The notes under the pieces were generated by a model, which saw nothing but the letters and a program-made list of their open reading frames with translations, did no database searches and was not told where the DNA came from. Shown in pieces: positions 1 to 12,100 of a stretch of 64,000 nucleotides of DNA. This stretch comes from Lineus longissimus (Eukaryota > Nemertea > Pilidiophora > Heteronemertea > Lineidae). The translations under genes and the position numbers were made by a program. The DNA is taken from assembly GCF_910592395.1 (NCBI RefSeq), contig NC_088321.1:1986001-2050000 (forward strand), in the 5' to 3' direction. Position 1 is the stretch's first letter. Every line of letters begins with the position of its first letter.

Positions 1-93
1 CAAATCTGCGATGAACGGGGTGGTATCTGACCTAATTCTAGATCGACTGGATTGGATCACCGATGGCGATGCGATGGTCCGATGCACTTGAAA

Positions 94-308
94 CACTGGT
101 GCCTGTAGGATTAGGGTCGGGTTAAGGGAATGGCCTAGGTTGAGGGTAAACGAAGGCCAAAGTAGGCCTAGGTTAAGGGTAAACTAAGGCCAAAGCCTCC
201 ATATCATGGTAACGAAGCCCAAACCCTCCATATCATAGAATAGGCTTTGGCCTTTGTTAACCCTTAACCTAAACCTAACCCTAGCCCGACACTATACAGG
301 CACCTGTG
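94..308. mobile_element. Short foldback MITE with 7-bp target duplication
   Basis: The two ends are inverted copies (CACTGGTGCCTGTA on the left, TACAGGCACCTGTG on the right). The interior is also largely self-complementary, with GGTTAAGGGTAAAC-type and GTTAACCCTTAACC-type segments. CTTGAAA lies directly outside both ends (87-93 and 309-315), a likely target-site duplication. A 7-8 bp duplication would suit a hAT-like element, but the family is inference. No coding capacity is seen. Confidence 0.6.
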
Positions 309-420
309 CTTGAAATGTCACATGAGTGATTGATGGGTAGAGTCTGCAGGCGGTGGCCAGCAGAAGATGGTATGCTGCTTCATCACTGGACCGTGGGTGT
401 CATCCCTATGTTTGATTGTT

Positions 421-1490
421 CCCCGGTACCTATGTGCCCCGGTACCTATGTTCCCCCAAGAGGTACCTATCTTCCCCCCAAGAGGTACCTATCTTCCCCC
501 AAGAGGTACCTATCTTCCCCCAAGAGGTACCTATCTTCCCCCAAGAGGTACCTATCTTCCCCGGTACCTATATTCCACCAAGAGGTACCTATGTTCCCCC
601 AAGAGGTACCTATCTTCCCCAAAAGGTACCTATGTTCCCCGGTACCTATGTTCCCCGGTACCTATCTTCCCCCAAGAGGTACCTATGTTCCTCCAAGAGG
701 TACCTATCTTCCCCGGTACCTATGTTCCCCCAAGAGGTAACTATGTTCCCCCAAGAGGTACCTATCTTCCCCCAAGAGGTACCTATCTTCCCCCAAGAGG
801 TACCTATCTTCCCCAAGAGGTACCTATGTTCCCCGGTACCTATCTTCCCCCAAGAAGTACCTATGTTCCTCCAAGAGGTACCTATCTTCCCCGGTACCTA
901 TGTTCCCCCAAGAGGTACCTATGTTCCCCGGTACCTATGTTCCCCCAAGAGGTACCTATGTTCCCCGGTACCTATGTTCCCCCAAGAGGTACCTATGTTC
1001 CCCCAAGAGGTACCTATGTTCCCCCAAGAGGTACCTATCTTCCCCCAAGAGGTACCTATCTTCCCCCAAGAGGTACCTATCTTCCCCGGTACCTATATTC
1101 CCCCAAGAGGTACCTATGTTCCCCCAAGAGGTACCTATCTTCCCCAAGAGGTACCTATGTTCCCCGGTACCTATCTTCCCCGGTACCTATCTTCCCCCAA
1201 GTGGTACCTATGTTCCTCCAAGAGGTACCTATGTTCCCCCAAGAGGTACCTATGTTCCCCCAAGAGGTACCTATGTTCCCCGGTACCTATGTTCCCCCAA
1301 GAGGTACCTATGTTCCCCCAAGAGGTACCTATGTTCCCCCAAGAGGTACCTATGTTCCCCCAAGAGGTACCTATGTTCCCCCAAGAGGTACCTATGTTCC
1401 CCCAAGAGGTACCTATGTTCCCCCAAGAGGTACCTATGTTCCCCCAAGAGGTACCTATGTTCCCCCAAGAGGTACCTATGTCCCCATGTA
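421..1490. repeat. 21-bp minisatellite array with GGTACC core
   Basis: About 50 units of a 21-bp monomer, GGTACCTATGTTCCCCCAAGA, abbreviated here as GGTACCTATGTTCCCC plus CAAGA. Shorter units lacking the CAAGAG part are interspersed. Because 21 is a multiple of three, all frames stay open for hundreds of codons and give VPMFPQE, GTYVPPR or RYLCSPK repeats. Nothing suggests that these are translated. The right part (1290-1480) is most homogeneous, consistent with recent expansion. Confidence 0.95.
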
Positions 1491-1672
1491 GTTTTTATGA
1501 TACAGTGTATGTACCAATTTAAAGCAAAGGCGCGTGCACCTTGGTCTTTAAGTCACGAAAAAAAATACTGAAACTCGGCTTTTTGGGGGATTTTTGGGAA
1601 TTGCAATTTCCTGGAATTCAGTGACTTCATTCTGTGAGGTCTTTCCAGGAATTTGTGGACACACTTTTCTTT

Positions 1673-1790
1673 GCTGACATAGGTACTGAGAACATAGGTA
1701 CCTGGGGAACATAGGTACCTCTTGGGGGAAGATAGGTACCTCTTGGGGGAAGATAGGTACCTCTTGGGGGAACATAGGTACCGGGGGACA
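1673..1790. repeat. Inverted arm of the 21-bp minisatellite
   Basis: Units of the form CATAGGTACCTCTTGGGGGAA are the reverse complement of the array at 421-1490. The roughly 180 bp between the two arrays is unrelated, so the pair could form a large stem-loop. Confidence 0.85.
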
Positions 1791-2367
1791 TAGGTATGCT
1801 CCCGGACCGTGCTCCAAGAGTCTGTGGCGTGTGTGGTTAGATAGGCCTAGACGAGTGGAAGAAGCTTGTTTTGGCGGTGACCAGTCAATTTTCAACTACC
1901 AGTGGGCCTAAAGCTTTTTTTTGCTGCGTTTCATTTCGTGAATTTTGTTGTGCCTTGTTTTTCAAGGTCACAGAAGTCGGACGGCGTAAATTGATAATTA
2001 GGCCTACTTAGATGTACGTCTCTTAATCAAAATGGCTATTGGTTAAGGACTGTTGCAACATTCCTCGCACAATGCCCTTGACTGTTGCATTTTACATTAA
2101 TTTTGTTCACTAACTAACAAGATTTTTGATTTTTTTCAGCGCATCGCCAAGATGTGAAACTTTTCCACGACTTTTCAAAGGAGGAATACGTATAACAAAA
2201 CATGTCATCTTTTGAGTGATTCCCTCCAGCTGAGCCAATATTTTTCTGGTGCCTTGGGGGCCTCACAGGTGCCTTGGGGGCCTCACACTTGGCATCTTCA
2301 TGACGGTGATCATATTTCGGAGGAGAAGTTTAATGAGTATGTAAGTGGTCGAGGTCCCGAATGCAAA
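1791..2367. other. No gene supported; possible 5' exon boundary
   Basis: A good splice acceptor (TTTTTTCAG) ends at 2139. The reading frame of the downstream coding exon has a stop at 2155 and no ATG before 2368, so this stretch is most likely 5' untranslated sequence and intron of the zinc-finger gene. A GTAAGT at 2341 could also serve as a donor. The true 5' structure is unresolved. Confidence 0.4.
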
Positions 2368-3169
2368 ATGGTCTTGGGATCATCATCTGCTGGTGGAAGT
2401 GAGCCAAATCAAAGCTCTGGTAGCAAATCGTCACCCCCAGACAAACTTATTCTTAATCCCACATCAACAAAGACCAATACTTCAACCAATGTTCCTGCTT
2501 TGAAAAAGCCCACTAATTGTACCTTAGTTCTTGCATCAACAAAGGCTAGCAATTTCACCCGAGTTTCTGCGTCATCAAAGACCGAGAGTTCAACCCCAGT
2601 TCCAACATCGTCGGAGACCGAGAGTTCAACCCCAGTTCCAACATCATCAAAGACCAGTAATTCTACTCCAGCTCCGACATCATCAATGGCCGGTAGTTCT
2701 ACTCCAGTTCCAACATCATCAAAGGCCGGTAGTTCTACTCCAGTTCCAACATCATCAAAGGCCGGTAGTTCTACTCCAGTTCCAACATCACTTAAGGCCG
2801 GTAGTTCAACCCCAGTTCCAACAGCATCAAAGGCCGGTAGCTCTACTCCAGTTCCAACATCATCAAAGGCCGGAGGTTCAACCCCAGTTCCAACATCAGT
2901 TCCAACATCAAAGGCTGGTAGTTCTACCCCAGTTCCAACATCATCAAAGGCTGGTAGTTCTACCCCAGCTCCAACATCATCAAAGGCTGGTAGTTCTACT
3001 CCAGTTCCAACATCATCAAAGGCCGGTAGTTCTACTCCAGTTCCAACATCACTTAAGGCCGGTAGCTCTACCCAAGCTCCAACATCATCAAAGTCTGGTA
3101 GTTCTACCCCAGTCCCTGCATCAACAATGGGCAGTAGTTCCACCACACGAATATGGATTGTAGAACCTG
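2368..3169 (+). CDS. Zinc-finger gene exon 1 (Ser/Thr/Pro repeats)
   Basis: It opens at ATG 2368 and ends at CCTG|GTAAGT, leaving phase 1. Most of it encodes a 12-residue AGSSTPVPTSSK repeat, which looks mucin-like but has no signal peptide here. An open frame extends upstream to 2158 without an ATG. Confidence 0.65.
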
Positions 3170-6100
3170 GTAAGTAAAACCAATACCGCTTCTTCCACAT
3201 GTCTGTTTGAAATAGTACAGTTTTCATGCATGCAAATTTGCTGAAACTTGGCTAATTTAGCCTCGCTTTGAATCTTGTGTTTTGACAACCTGTAAGAGTA
3301 ATTTTAACAAGAACTTGTAGAATTTCTGTTTTGCAGTCATACATTTTCACAATGTTCTGTAAACTCGAAAAAAAGGCCATGCAGAGATTTCCTGGTTGAC
3401 AGTATTCCTACAGCTCACAGTTGCTGAGTTGACATAATGTCGATGATATTGTATTTCAGCTTCAACAACTGAAGAAGAACATACTGATATAAGCAAGAAT
3501 GATGATGAGTCGCGTCAGGAGATTATTACGATGGCAGCTGATTGCAAGAACCAAGGTATACTCATCTTGAACCTACTTGTACCTCTTAAAGGGGATTTCA
3601 CACACCAACGATTCAGCTCTTTTTACATTTTCTCGGGCGACGAAAATGAAGAGTCTCATTTCCTATACATAAGTCTGGTACAGATCAGTTAGCTAGATAA
3701 GGCCTGCTGAACATGTGGACAATAGGGTTCCATCAGTAAGCTAGATTAGGCCTGCTGAACAGTTGGACAATAGGGTTCCATCAGTAAGCTAGATTAGACC
3801 TGCTGAACAGTTGGACAATAGGGTTCCATCAGTAAGCTAGATTAGACCTGCTAAACATGTGGACAATAGGGTTCCATCAGTAAGCTAGATTAGACCTGCT
3901 GAACAGTTGGACAATAGGGTTCCATCAGTAAGCTAGATTAGACCTGCTGAACAGTTGGACAATAGGGTTCCATCAGTAAGCTAGATTAGGCCTGCTGAAC
4001 AGTTGGACAATAGGGTTCCATCAGTAAGCTAGATTAGACCTGCTGAACAGTTGGACAATAGGGTTCCATCAGTAAGCTAGATTAGGCCTGCTGAACAGTT
4101 GGACAATAGGGTTCCATCAGTAAGCTAGATTAGACCTGCTGAACAGTTGGACAATAGGGTTCCATCAGTGAGCTAGATTAGACCTGCTGAACAGTTGGAC
4201 AATAGGGTTCCATCAGTAAGCTAGATTAGACCTGCTGAACAGTTGGACAATAGGGTTCCATCAGTAAGCTAGATTAGGCCTGCTGAACATGTGGACAATA
4301 GGGTTCCATCAGTAAGCTAGATTAGCCCTGCTGAACATGTGGACAATAGGGTTCCATCAGTAAGCTAGATTAGGCCTGCTGAACATGTGGACAATAGGGT
4401 TCCATCAGTAAGCTAGATTAGGCCTGCTGAACATGTGGACAATAGGGTTCCATTCTGTAACTTGCGGATGACTTGATGATGCTTTGATACCAACTGAGGT
4501 GAGGGAAGTGCATTGTATTTGTCTCATAGGAAATACAGTAGAACCTCCCTTAGCGGACGCCACTCTATTAGGGACAACCTCTCTATTAAGGACAACATCT
4601 CTATTAAGGACACTAGTTTTGGTCCCAAATTGGTTGTTTCCATTCAATTTGACCTCTCTAATCAGGACACCTCTCTATTAAGGACATCACTTGTCAGTCC
4701 TAAGGGTGTCCTTACTAGAGAGGTTCTACTGCCTTTAATTCCAGGAGAGATATTTCTGGGCCCAGTTGTTCAAAGCAAGTTTTGTCATTTTTTCTCCCTA
4801 AGTTAAGTCCATAATGCCAAGTAAAGTCAACGCCTGCGTTAAAAAATGACAAAACTTTGAAAAACTGCTGTTGAACAAACGGGCCCTGATCATAGCCAAG
4901 GAGGGTTTTTGCATTTATCCTATACAATGTTTTCCTTTTTCTAACCATGTGTTTCAGCTGAATGCCAGGCCCTTGGGCCTCTTGTCTAGGAATTGAACCC
5001 GGAACCTCAGTGGCGATGTGCACTGATTGAGAGACGGTTTCCACTCCACAACCCTAAATTGTTGCAAGGCATTCGAATGCACTGGTTTTGAACCTTCTGA
5101 ATAAAATTTGATAATCAAAAAGGGTAATAAAAAGTGGACTTATCGGTTAAGTTCTGTTTTCCTTTTCAGCATGTATGATTCTCAAGACCGAAAGTGAGAA
5201 ACTCCTAGAAGAGGTAGAAAAATGTGACGAAACGCACAAAAAGTTCCAAATCGCCCTTGGGAGGAAGAACGCAAAGATTGAAGAGTTGGAGAGACAACTT
5301 CGAGAGCGTGACGAGGCCTTGGAGATAAAAGATGCGATTCGACAAAGGGATGAGGAGATTCGTCGATGTCTGGCTGAGAAATTGGACTCTGTTTCTTCGA
5401 CGAGGGATGCTGGCAATGAAAAGTTGTTGGCCGATATTCGAAAAAGGGATGAGGAGGTTCGGCGTCTGACTGATAAATTGGCATCTGTTTCGTCTGATTT
5501 GTTATTGGTTGTTGGGAAATTGAAGGAAAGGGATGCGGAGATTCTTAAACTGACTGAAAAATTGACATCGACTGCGGAACTGAAAATAATGAAGGACGCT
5601 TTGTCGATTTCACCTCGGAAGCCGTTGAAGAGGTCTACTAGACTGAAGTGTCGAAATTCTGAATCTACGGGTTCTGTGTCAATTGCATCTCAGGAGGTGC
5701 CGAAGAAATGTACGAGACTGAAGTGTCAAACTGTATCAGCGGATCCTTTGTCAATTGCACCTCAAGAGGTGCCAAAGAAATGTGCGAGAATGATGAGTCG
5801 AATTTCTAAATCAACGGGTTCTTTGTCAAAGAAATGTACAAGACGGACGAGAGGGATTTCAGAATTGAAAAATGGGAATGATTTGTCCGATGAAAGAGAA
5901 GCCGGACTGAAAAAATGTTGCACGCATGAAGTGGATTTCAATTTTGTAAACGAGACGTTGAAAAACGAACGCGAGAAAAGTGAGATTTTGGAGAAATGTC
6001 TCGAAGAGTTGAAGCTAATTGGTGATCAAAAGGATGCAAGGATAACGAAATTGGAGAGAAGATGGCGCCGCCTGCCGCACGAGGATGCCGATCTGAACGG

Positions 6101-9100
6101 GAAGATTTGGTATCTCGGGAAGGTGTGCGAAAATAAACGTGACAAAATGGCGGCATTGACAAATGAGTTGGCGATGTTGGCGAGTGATATGGCCGGACTG
6201 GTCAAGTTTGGACAGGTCAGTTGATGTTTTCTATTTTTCACTTTTTTTAACGCGGGCCGCTTCCTGCCTCTGTTGCTGTGTAAAAATGTACACTTGGTCC
6301 TGTTGGTTATTGAAGGAATTGATAATGAACTGGAGATATTGGTTGTCTCCCCCAAACCGTGAGGGTGGAGCTATAATGTAGACCCTAACCGAGGCGGTTT
6401 TGGCCAACGGTTTAGCTCCACCCGAGCGGTTTGGGTGAGACAATCAATACTGACAGTGAGGTATCAATTTCTATTCTAAAACATCTCAAATTTAATATCG
6501 AATATTGTGGTTTTTTAATGCTTTTGAAGCACTTCCATATGGAACCCTTTTATCCAAGTATCTAATAAATTGCAGCAAATTTTTTACTCTTCAGGACCCC
6601 CATTATATCTGGATATCATTACTATTTTCAGCCAATGGTTTGCCCTTATGGAACCTTATATCCAAATATCTTAACTGATTGCAGCCAGTTTTTTTGCCCT
6701 TCAGGGACCCCATGTCTGAAATGACTGTTTCAGCTTTTTCCCTTCAGGACCCCCATATCTGAAAACTGTAAACTGGAAAATGTCATGGCATTTACAGATT
6801 TGTGAAATTTGATTTTTTGGCGCATTTTTAATACAGCCCTTTTAGAACAGTGTAACAGTTATTTCAATTAAATGTTGTTTTCATTAACAGCATTTTCTTT
6901 TGCAAATTTGCTGGTTGCAAAAAAAGGTGAAATTAAAATGCAGGGAAAAATAATCTGGTTTACAGTAGTCTCATTGTAACACTGTAAACTCATCGCCACC
7001 ATTTCGTTTTCATCTGCCTGCTCTCCTAATCAACTCTTCTCTTCTGCCAGGCACCAGACAACATGAATGAAGATGCTGCCCATGTTGACCCCAGACAACG
7101 TCTACCACTCGATGTCCCAGATGGCTTAGACGTAGCACCGCCATTCGAACATGTCAAGCCACTTGATATGGCAGACGGAGACGTTTCCAAACGTAAGTCG
7201 GTATCGAGCGCTCCTGGTATGGATCAGATAAAAAACAATGGCTTAGATACACAGGATGATGTTCATCTCTCGCCATCGCCACCACATCTGATCCCATTTG
7301 ATCTCAACTTGGATATTCTGCCCGCAATGCCAGGATTTGACGGGAAAGGGTGCAAAGGCGGTAATATCAGTCGAAATATTGTAGGAAACACAGTTCAAAA
7401 TTGCAGCCAGCAAATAACGGGAAGTACAGACACGAGAACTAGTACGAAGGAAACCGGTCCCAGGAGTATAAAGGTGAAAACAAGGCACGCAACATCTGGC
7501 CAAAATGGACACAAAAGTCCTTGTAGCAAGAAATCGAGGTTGAAGCGAAAAGATCAAGTGATCCAGGTTGAAAAATCATGGCCAAAGCCTGATTTACCAA
7601 CAATGTGTACTGAGAATGAGGCTAACTGTAGGCCTTTGAAACAGTGTTGTGGTGATGACTTGAATACTGATCCTAGAAGAAGCGGGGTAACGGTTAAGCC
7701 TTTCCAGTTTCAGGGTAGATATAGAAATAGTTCTTCAAGTGTGGAAGGTGTCACTTTGGCTCAAGGTCAGAATGCTCATAGCTTACGTCAAGGTGAAAGT
7801 GTAGCTCAAGGTCGGCTTGTGAAAGGTGTAGGTCAAGGTCAGAGTGTGAAAGGTGTAGGTCAAGGTCAGAGTGTGAAAGGTGTAGGTCAAGGTCAGAGTG
7901 TGAAAGGTGTAGGTCAAGGTCAGATTGGGAAAGGTGTAGTTCAAGGTCAGATGGTAAAAGAATCTCAAATGGAGGTAAATTTTAAAGGTTCTGTACAAGG
8001 TCCTGACGATAGTAGAAGTCTGTATGAAGGTCGAAGTCTAGCCCAAGGTCACATTGGTGTGGAAAAACTTAATTTGTCTCTGCTAGGTATTGAGAATGAC
8101 AATAATAATAGCATAGTACCAGGTGCGGCAATGTTGGCTAAACCTTCACCACAAAAATGCGATAGGCCTCGAAAAAATGTGGCAGATTTGGGTCAAGGAT
8201 GTGAAGGCGGTAAGCTTGTAGGTAAAGGTCGGATTGTTCAAGGTCAGGGTCGAGGTCACAGGGCAGCTGAAGGTGTTGTTGATGCTAGAGGTGCGACAGG
8301 AGATGAAAGACTTTTCAGAAATCAAGATGAAAGTCCTGGGATGGCTGTGGACATTGCCCCTGGAACTGTTGCGGAAAAAAGTTCTCTTGAAGGCCTATGT
8401 CAGGTGCAGAGTTATCGGCAGAAGGATACACTTGCAGGTCAAGGTCAAAATATTGAGCTGGAAGGTCAGAGCCACATTGAGCATGAAGGTCACCTTGCAG
8501 ATCAAAACCATTTGGAGCACGGGGGTCGGCTTCAAAGTCAAAGATTTATGGAGCACGGAGGTGAACTTGAAAGCCTAAGCTGTATGAAGGACGAAAGTCA
8601 GCTTGAAGGTCAGTGCCGGATTATGGAACGAGAAGTTCAGAGGAATTCTACCATGATGGAGAATGGAAAGGTTGTCACTTTGAAGTCGAGCAACAGAAAG
8701 TTTTTAAAGAACACTTGGTTATGGAAGAGGAATCGCAAAAATAAGACATGGTTGAAACGACGTTTGAAAAGCAGGTCAGGTGCCGGTCAGCTACAGTCGG
8801 TGAAGTTGGCTGATGAAGAATTGGGCGACACTGGAAGTCAAGTTTTGAAAACTGATTCTGTTGACGCACAGGAGAGATGCTTGGATTCAAGTGCTAGGCC
8901 TACAACAGCAGGTGAACTCATTGGTCACCTGAGCACTGGGGAGACATTGGGGGATTGTCAGATTGGAAGAACCTGTGGTGAAGGTACAGCCAGGATAAAT
9001 TCGTACCCCAGGACTGAACGAGTTGTAGACTGTGGCAGGGCTGTAAATTTACCAATGAATATATCTCATCAGCATCAAGGGCAAGTTGGAGATGGAGATT

Positions 9101-12100
9101 TGAAAACGAGTCGAATTGAATCCGTTGTTGTGGATGCCAAAGCGAGGAAAAATCGAGCCAGGTGCAAGGGGAAAAAACGCAGAGGCAAAAGGGGAGATTT
9201 GCATTGGAGTAGGAGGGGTCAAAACGATCAGAATGCAAGAGGGGTCCCTGAAGTCAAACACGATGCAAGTGCAAAATGTGTCCCTGAAGTCTGTCTGGGT
9301 ACAGGTGTCTCAGAAGTCAGTCTGGGAAGTGCATGTGGGCCTACAGAAGTAACAAGCAAAGAGCCTAAAGATTTATGCTTTGGAATTGACAACAGACTAA
9401 CTGGGGTGAGTGATGGAAAAAGCATGAACGGTCACGTTCCGGATTCCAATGCCCGTTTTGCTACAGAGACTAAGGATAAAGACAATGATGATTACAATGG
9501 AACTGGTAGGGTGAGTAGCATTGCAGATGTAGATGATGAAGTGGAGAAAGTTTTAAACAGCATGGATACCTTTGGGCAGGACCGGATTGCAGAAAAAGAC
9601 TTCAGTTCTAAAGGTGCTGATGATATTGTTTACGATATCGCAACGGCAGATAGTTTGACTCCGGAACTTCCAAGTGTCGGAACTGAAAATACCAATGGCG
9701 CGGTTGACCTGAAAACCCAGGATCAAGGACTAGGTACTGAAGAAGAACGGGAGGATAAATCCCCGGCAAGTTTGCTGAAAGACTTCTGGGGGAGTGAGAA
9801 TGGAACCGTAGTGTCGGAAGTGATTCCAGTTTCGTTTACAGATGTTAGTTGTCGGGCAGAAACTGCCAACGGTGACGGTGGAGCTGCTGTTGTCTGTACT
9901 GCAGGAGAAGTCGTGGATAACCTAGAGGAGGGTCATTCGAATGTATCTGCGGAAGGCCCGAGTTTCATTGGCAAAAAAACTGAGTGCACTGGTCAGGAAG
10001 ATTTCGAGGAGCATTCAACGTATTATGATGATGATGTTATGGAAGATACAGAGATTTGTGAAAGGGTTGTCCCATTGAAATTGGGCTCGTCTGAAGTCTT
10101 GCGAAGTGGTGAGGAGCACATTGGTTGTAGAACAAAACGTGTTACGGAGAAGAGCAGTTCTGAAATGGGTTTTACAGACTTGATGGAAACAGGTTTTACA
10201 AACTTGAAGGAAATTGGTGACAATAACAATGGACCCTTAGCAAAACTGTCTGGGAAGGCTCTGCCAGGTGTTGTCATGGTTGCAGGTTGTAGCAACACCC
10301 TAGAAGATGCATTTGTGGAAACGGTACAGCCAGGTACTCCTGATGGCACAGGAAATGGACATAGTGGCTGTGCTGTTCATGAAGCGGAACCAGTCCAGAT
10401 TTCGTCAAAGAACGGAAAGAAGAGAGCACGGTCTGTCGAGGGCGATGCAGGAATGACAAAGCTTAAAAGGACGAGGACACTGAGCGCTCTCTCATTGAGA
10501 AAGTCTTCTCCACCCGGTGATGATGGCGAAGTGGCGAAGCATAGAAGGACAAGTAGTCGCTGGTCTGAAAGTCCGACTTCACCTGTTGATGATGGCGAAG
10601 TGGCAAAGCATAGAAGGACAAGTAGTCGCTTGTCTGAAAGTCCGACTTCACCTGTTGATGATGGCGAAGTGGCAAAGCATAGAAGGACAAGTAGTCGCTT
10701 GTCTGAAAGTCCGACTTCACCTGTTGATGATGGCGAAGTGGCAAAGCATAGAAGGACGAGTAGTCGCTTGTCTGAAAGTCCGACTTCACCTGTTGATGAT
10801 GGCGAAGTGGCAAAGCATAGAAGGACGAGTAGTCGCTTGTCTGAAAGTCCGACTACACCTGTTGATGATGGCGAAGTGGCAAAGCATAGAAGGACGAGTA
10901 GTCGCTTGTCTGAAAGTCCGACTTCACCTGTTGATGAGGCAAAACGCATGAAGCAGAAGATGAGGTCACTCAGTGGTCGACTGGCAAATGGTGTGGATGA
11001 ATTAAGGCTGGGGGCAGGTGAGGTTGTTGGAGATATGAATGATGGTGGTTTTGTTGGAAAGGTGGGAGATTCGCCAAGAAGGTGTGAAGGAAAGAGACGC
11101 AGTGATGAGGTTGGAGGGAGACCCTGTGCTACCCCGTTGAGTGGAAAGGGACACAAGGGCGGGAAAGGGTTGTCGGAGGTGAAGAGAGGTACTCCAGTGA
11201 AGGTGGAGAGAGGAAAACATTGTAGTCGTCAGTCGAAGAGCCCAATTCGTGCAAAGTCTGAGGGAACACATCATGACGACATCACCCTAGGTGAATCGGA
11301 AACGTCCAATGCTGACACTGTGGACGTGAAATGGTTGTGTGACATGATGGCCGACATCGGCAACTTGCAGAAAAACATCAAGCAGTCTCCTTGCGGTGGG
11401 TTGAGTAGTTGGATGACGGAGGACTACCGCAGTGTGGTGAAATCATACATTGATAACCCGCGGCCAATACGGCGTTTGAAGTTTGCGGAAGATATAGAGG
11501 GAGCTGGGAACGTGCTTTTGAAACGGGGGAAGGTGGAAAGGAAACTCATCACCAAGGTTGAGGAGGTTGGCATCAGGGTGATGAAGTTCTATGCCAGAAA
11601 AAGTCTGAAGAGTAAGATTGCAAAATGCGTGGCCAATCCCGGCTTTGTTGGTTTCGGGACGAATCATGGATGGTGGCCGAGTATTCGGGGACAAGGTTTG
11701 TTCTCAAGTAGACGTGGCGGACGGGGTTCGGTTGCGATGAAGCGTGGAGCGAGAGGAGGGTTGGCAATGAGGCGTGGTGGGCTAACATCTTGGTCAAGGG
11801 TCTCAGTTGCTTCCACTGAAGTGAAAAAGGCCGACTTTGACAGCTTTAAGACTTTGGTGCAAATCAATAAGCAGGGATTGCTTGGTGGGCGACCTAGAGC
11901 AAGGGGTGTGCGCGGTAGTGCGCTAAGGAGCCAAAGACAACGGGGTCGTGGCCGTGGCAGTTGGAGAGGCAGGGGTGCAGAATGTAACCAAGCGCAGGGG
12001 AGGTACTCTCAAGAAATTGGACAAGCCAAATCTGAATCACTTCAGGTCTCGCCAGAACATTTTTCAATGGAGCATGAGTGTGAACCAACTCCGTTAGAAT

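Noticed and set aside
121-290. Telomere-like repeats (TTAAGGG / CCCTTAA)
   Set aside because: Only a few irregular copies occur, arranged as the two arms of a small foldback element.
330-1571. Long overlapping open frames encoding VPMFPQE or GTYVPPR repeats
   Set aside because: The 21-bp satellite keeps every frame open on the plus strand and some on the minus strand. There is no start context, splice signal or non-repeat coding sequence.
2161-2190. KRAB-like DVKLFHDFSKEEYV peptide upstream of the zinc-finger gene
   Set aside because: The frame hits a stop directly afterwards and is not in phase with the downstream exon. The resemblance is probably chance.
2409-3227. Minus-strand and second-frame ORFs across the Ser/Thr/Pro repeat exon
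   Set aside because: The 36-bp unit keeps other frames open. Only the plus frame joins in phase to the next exons.
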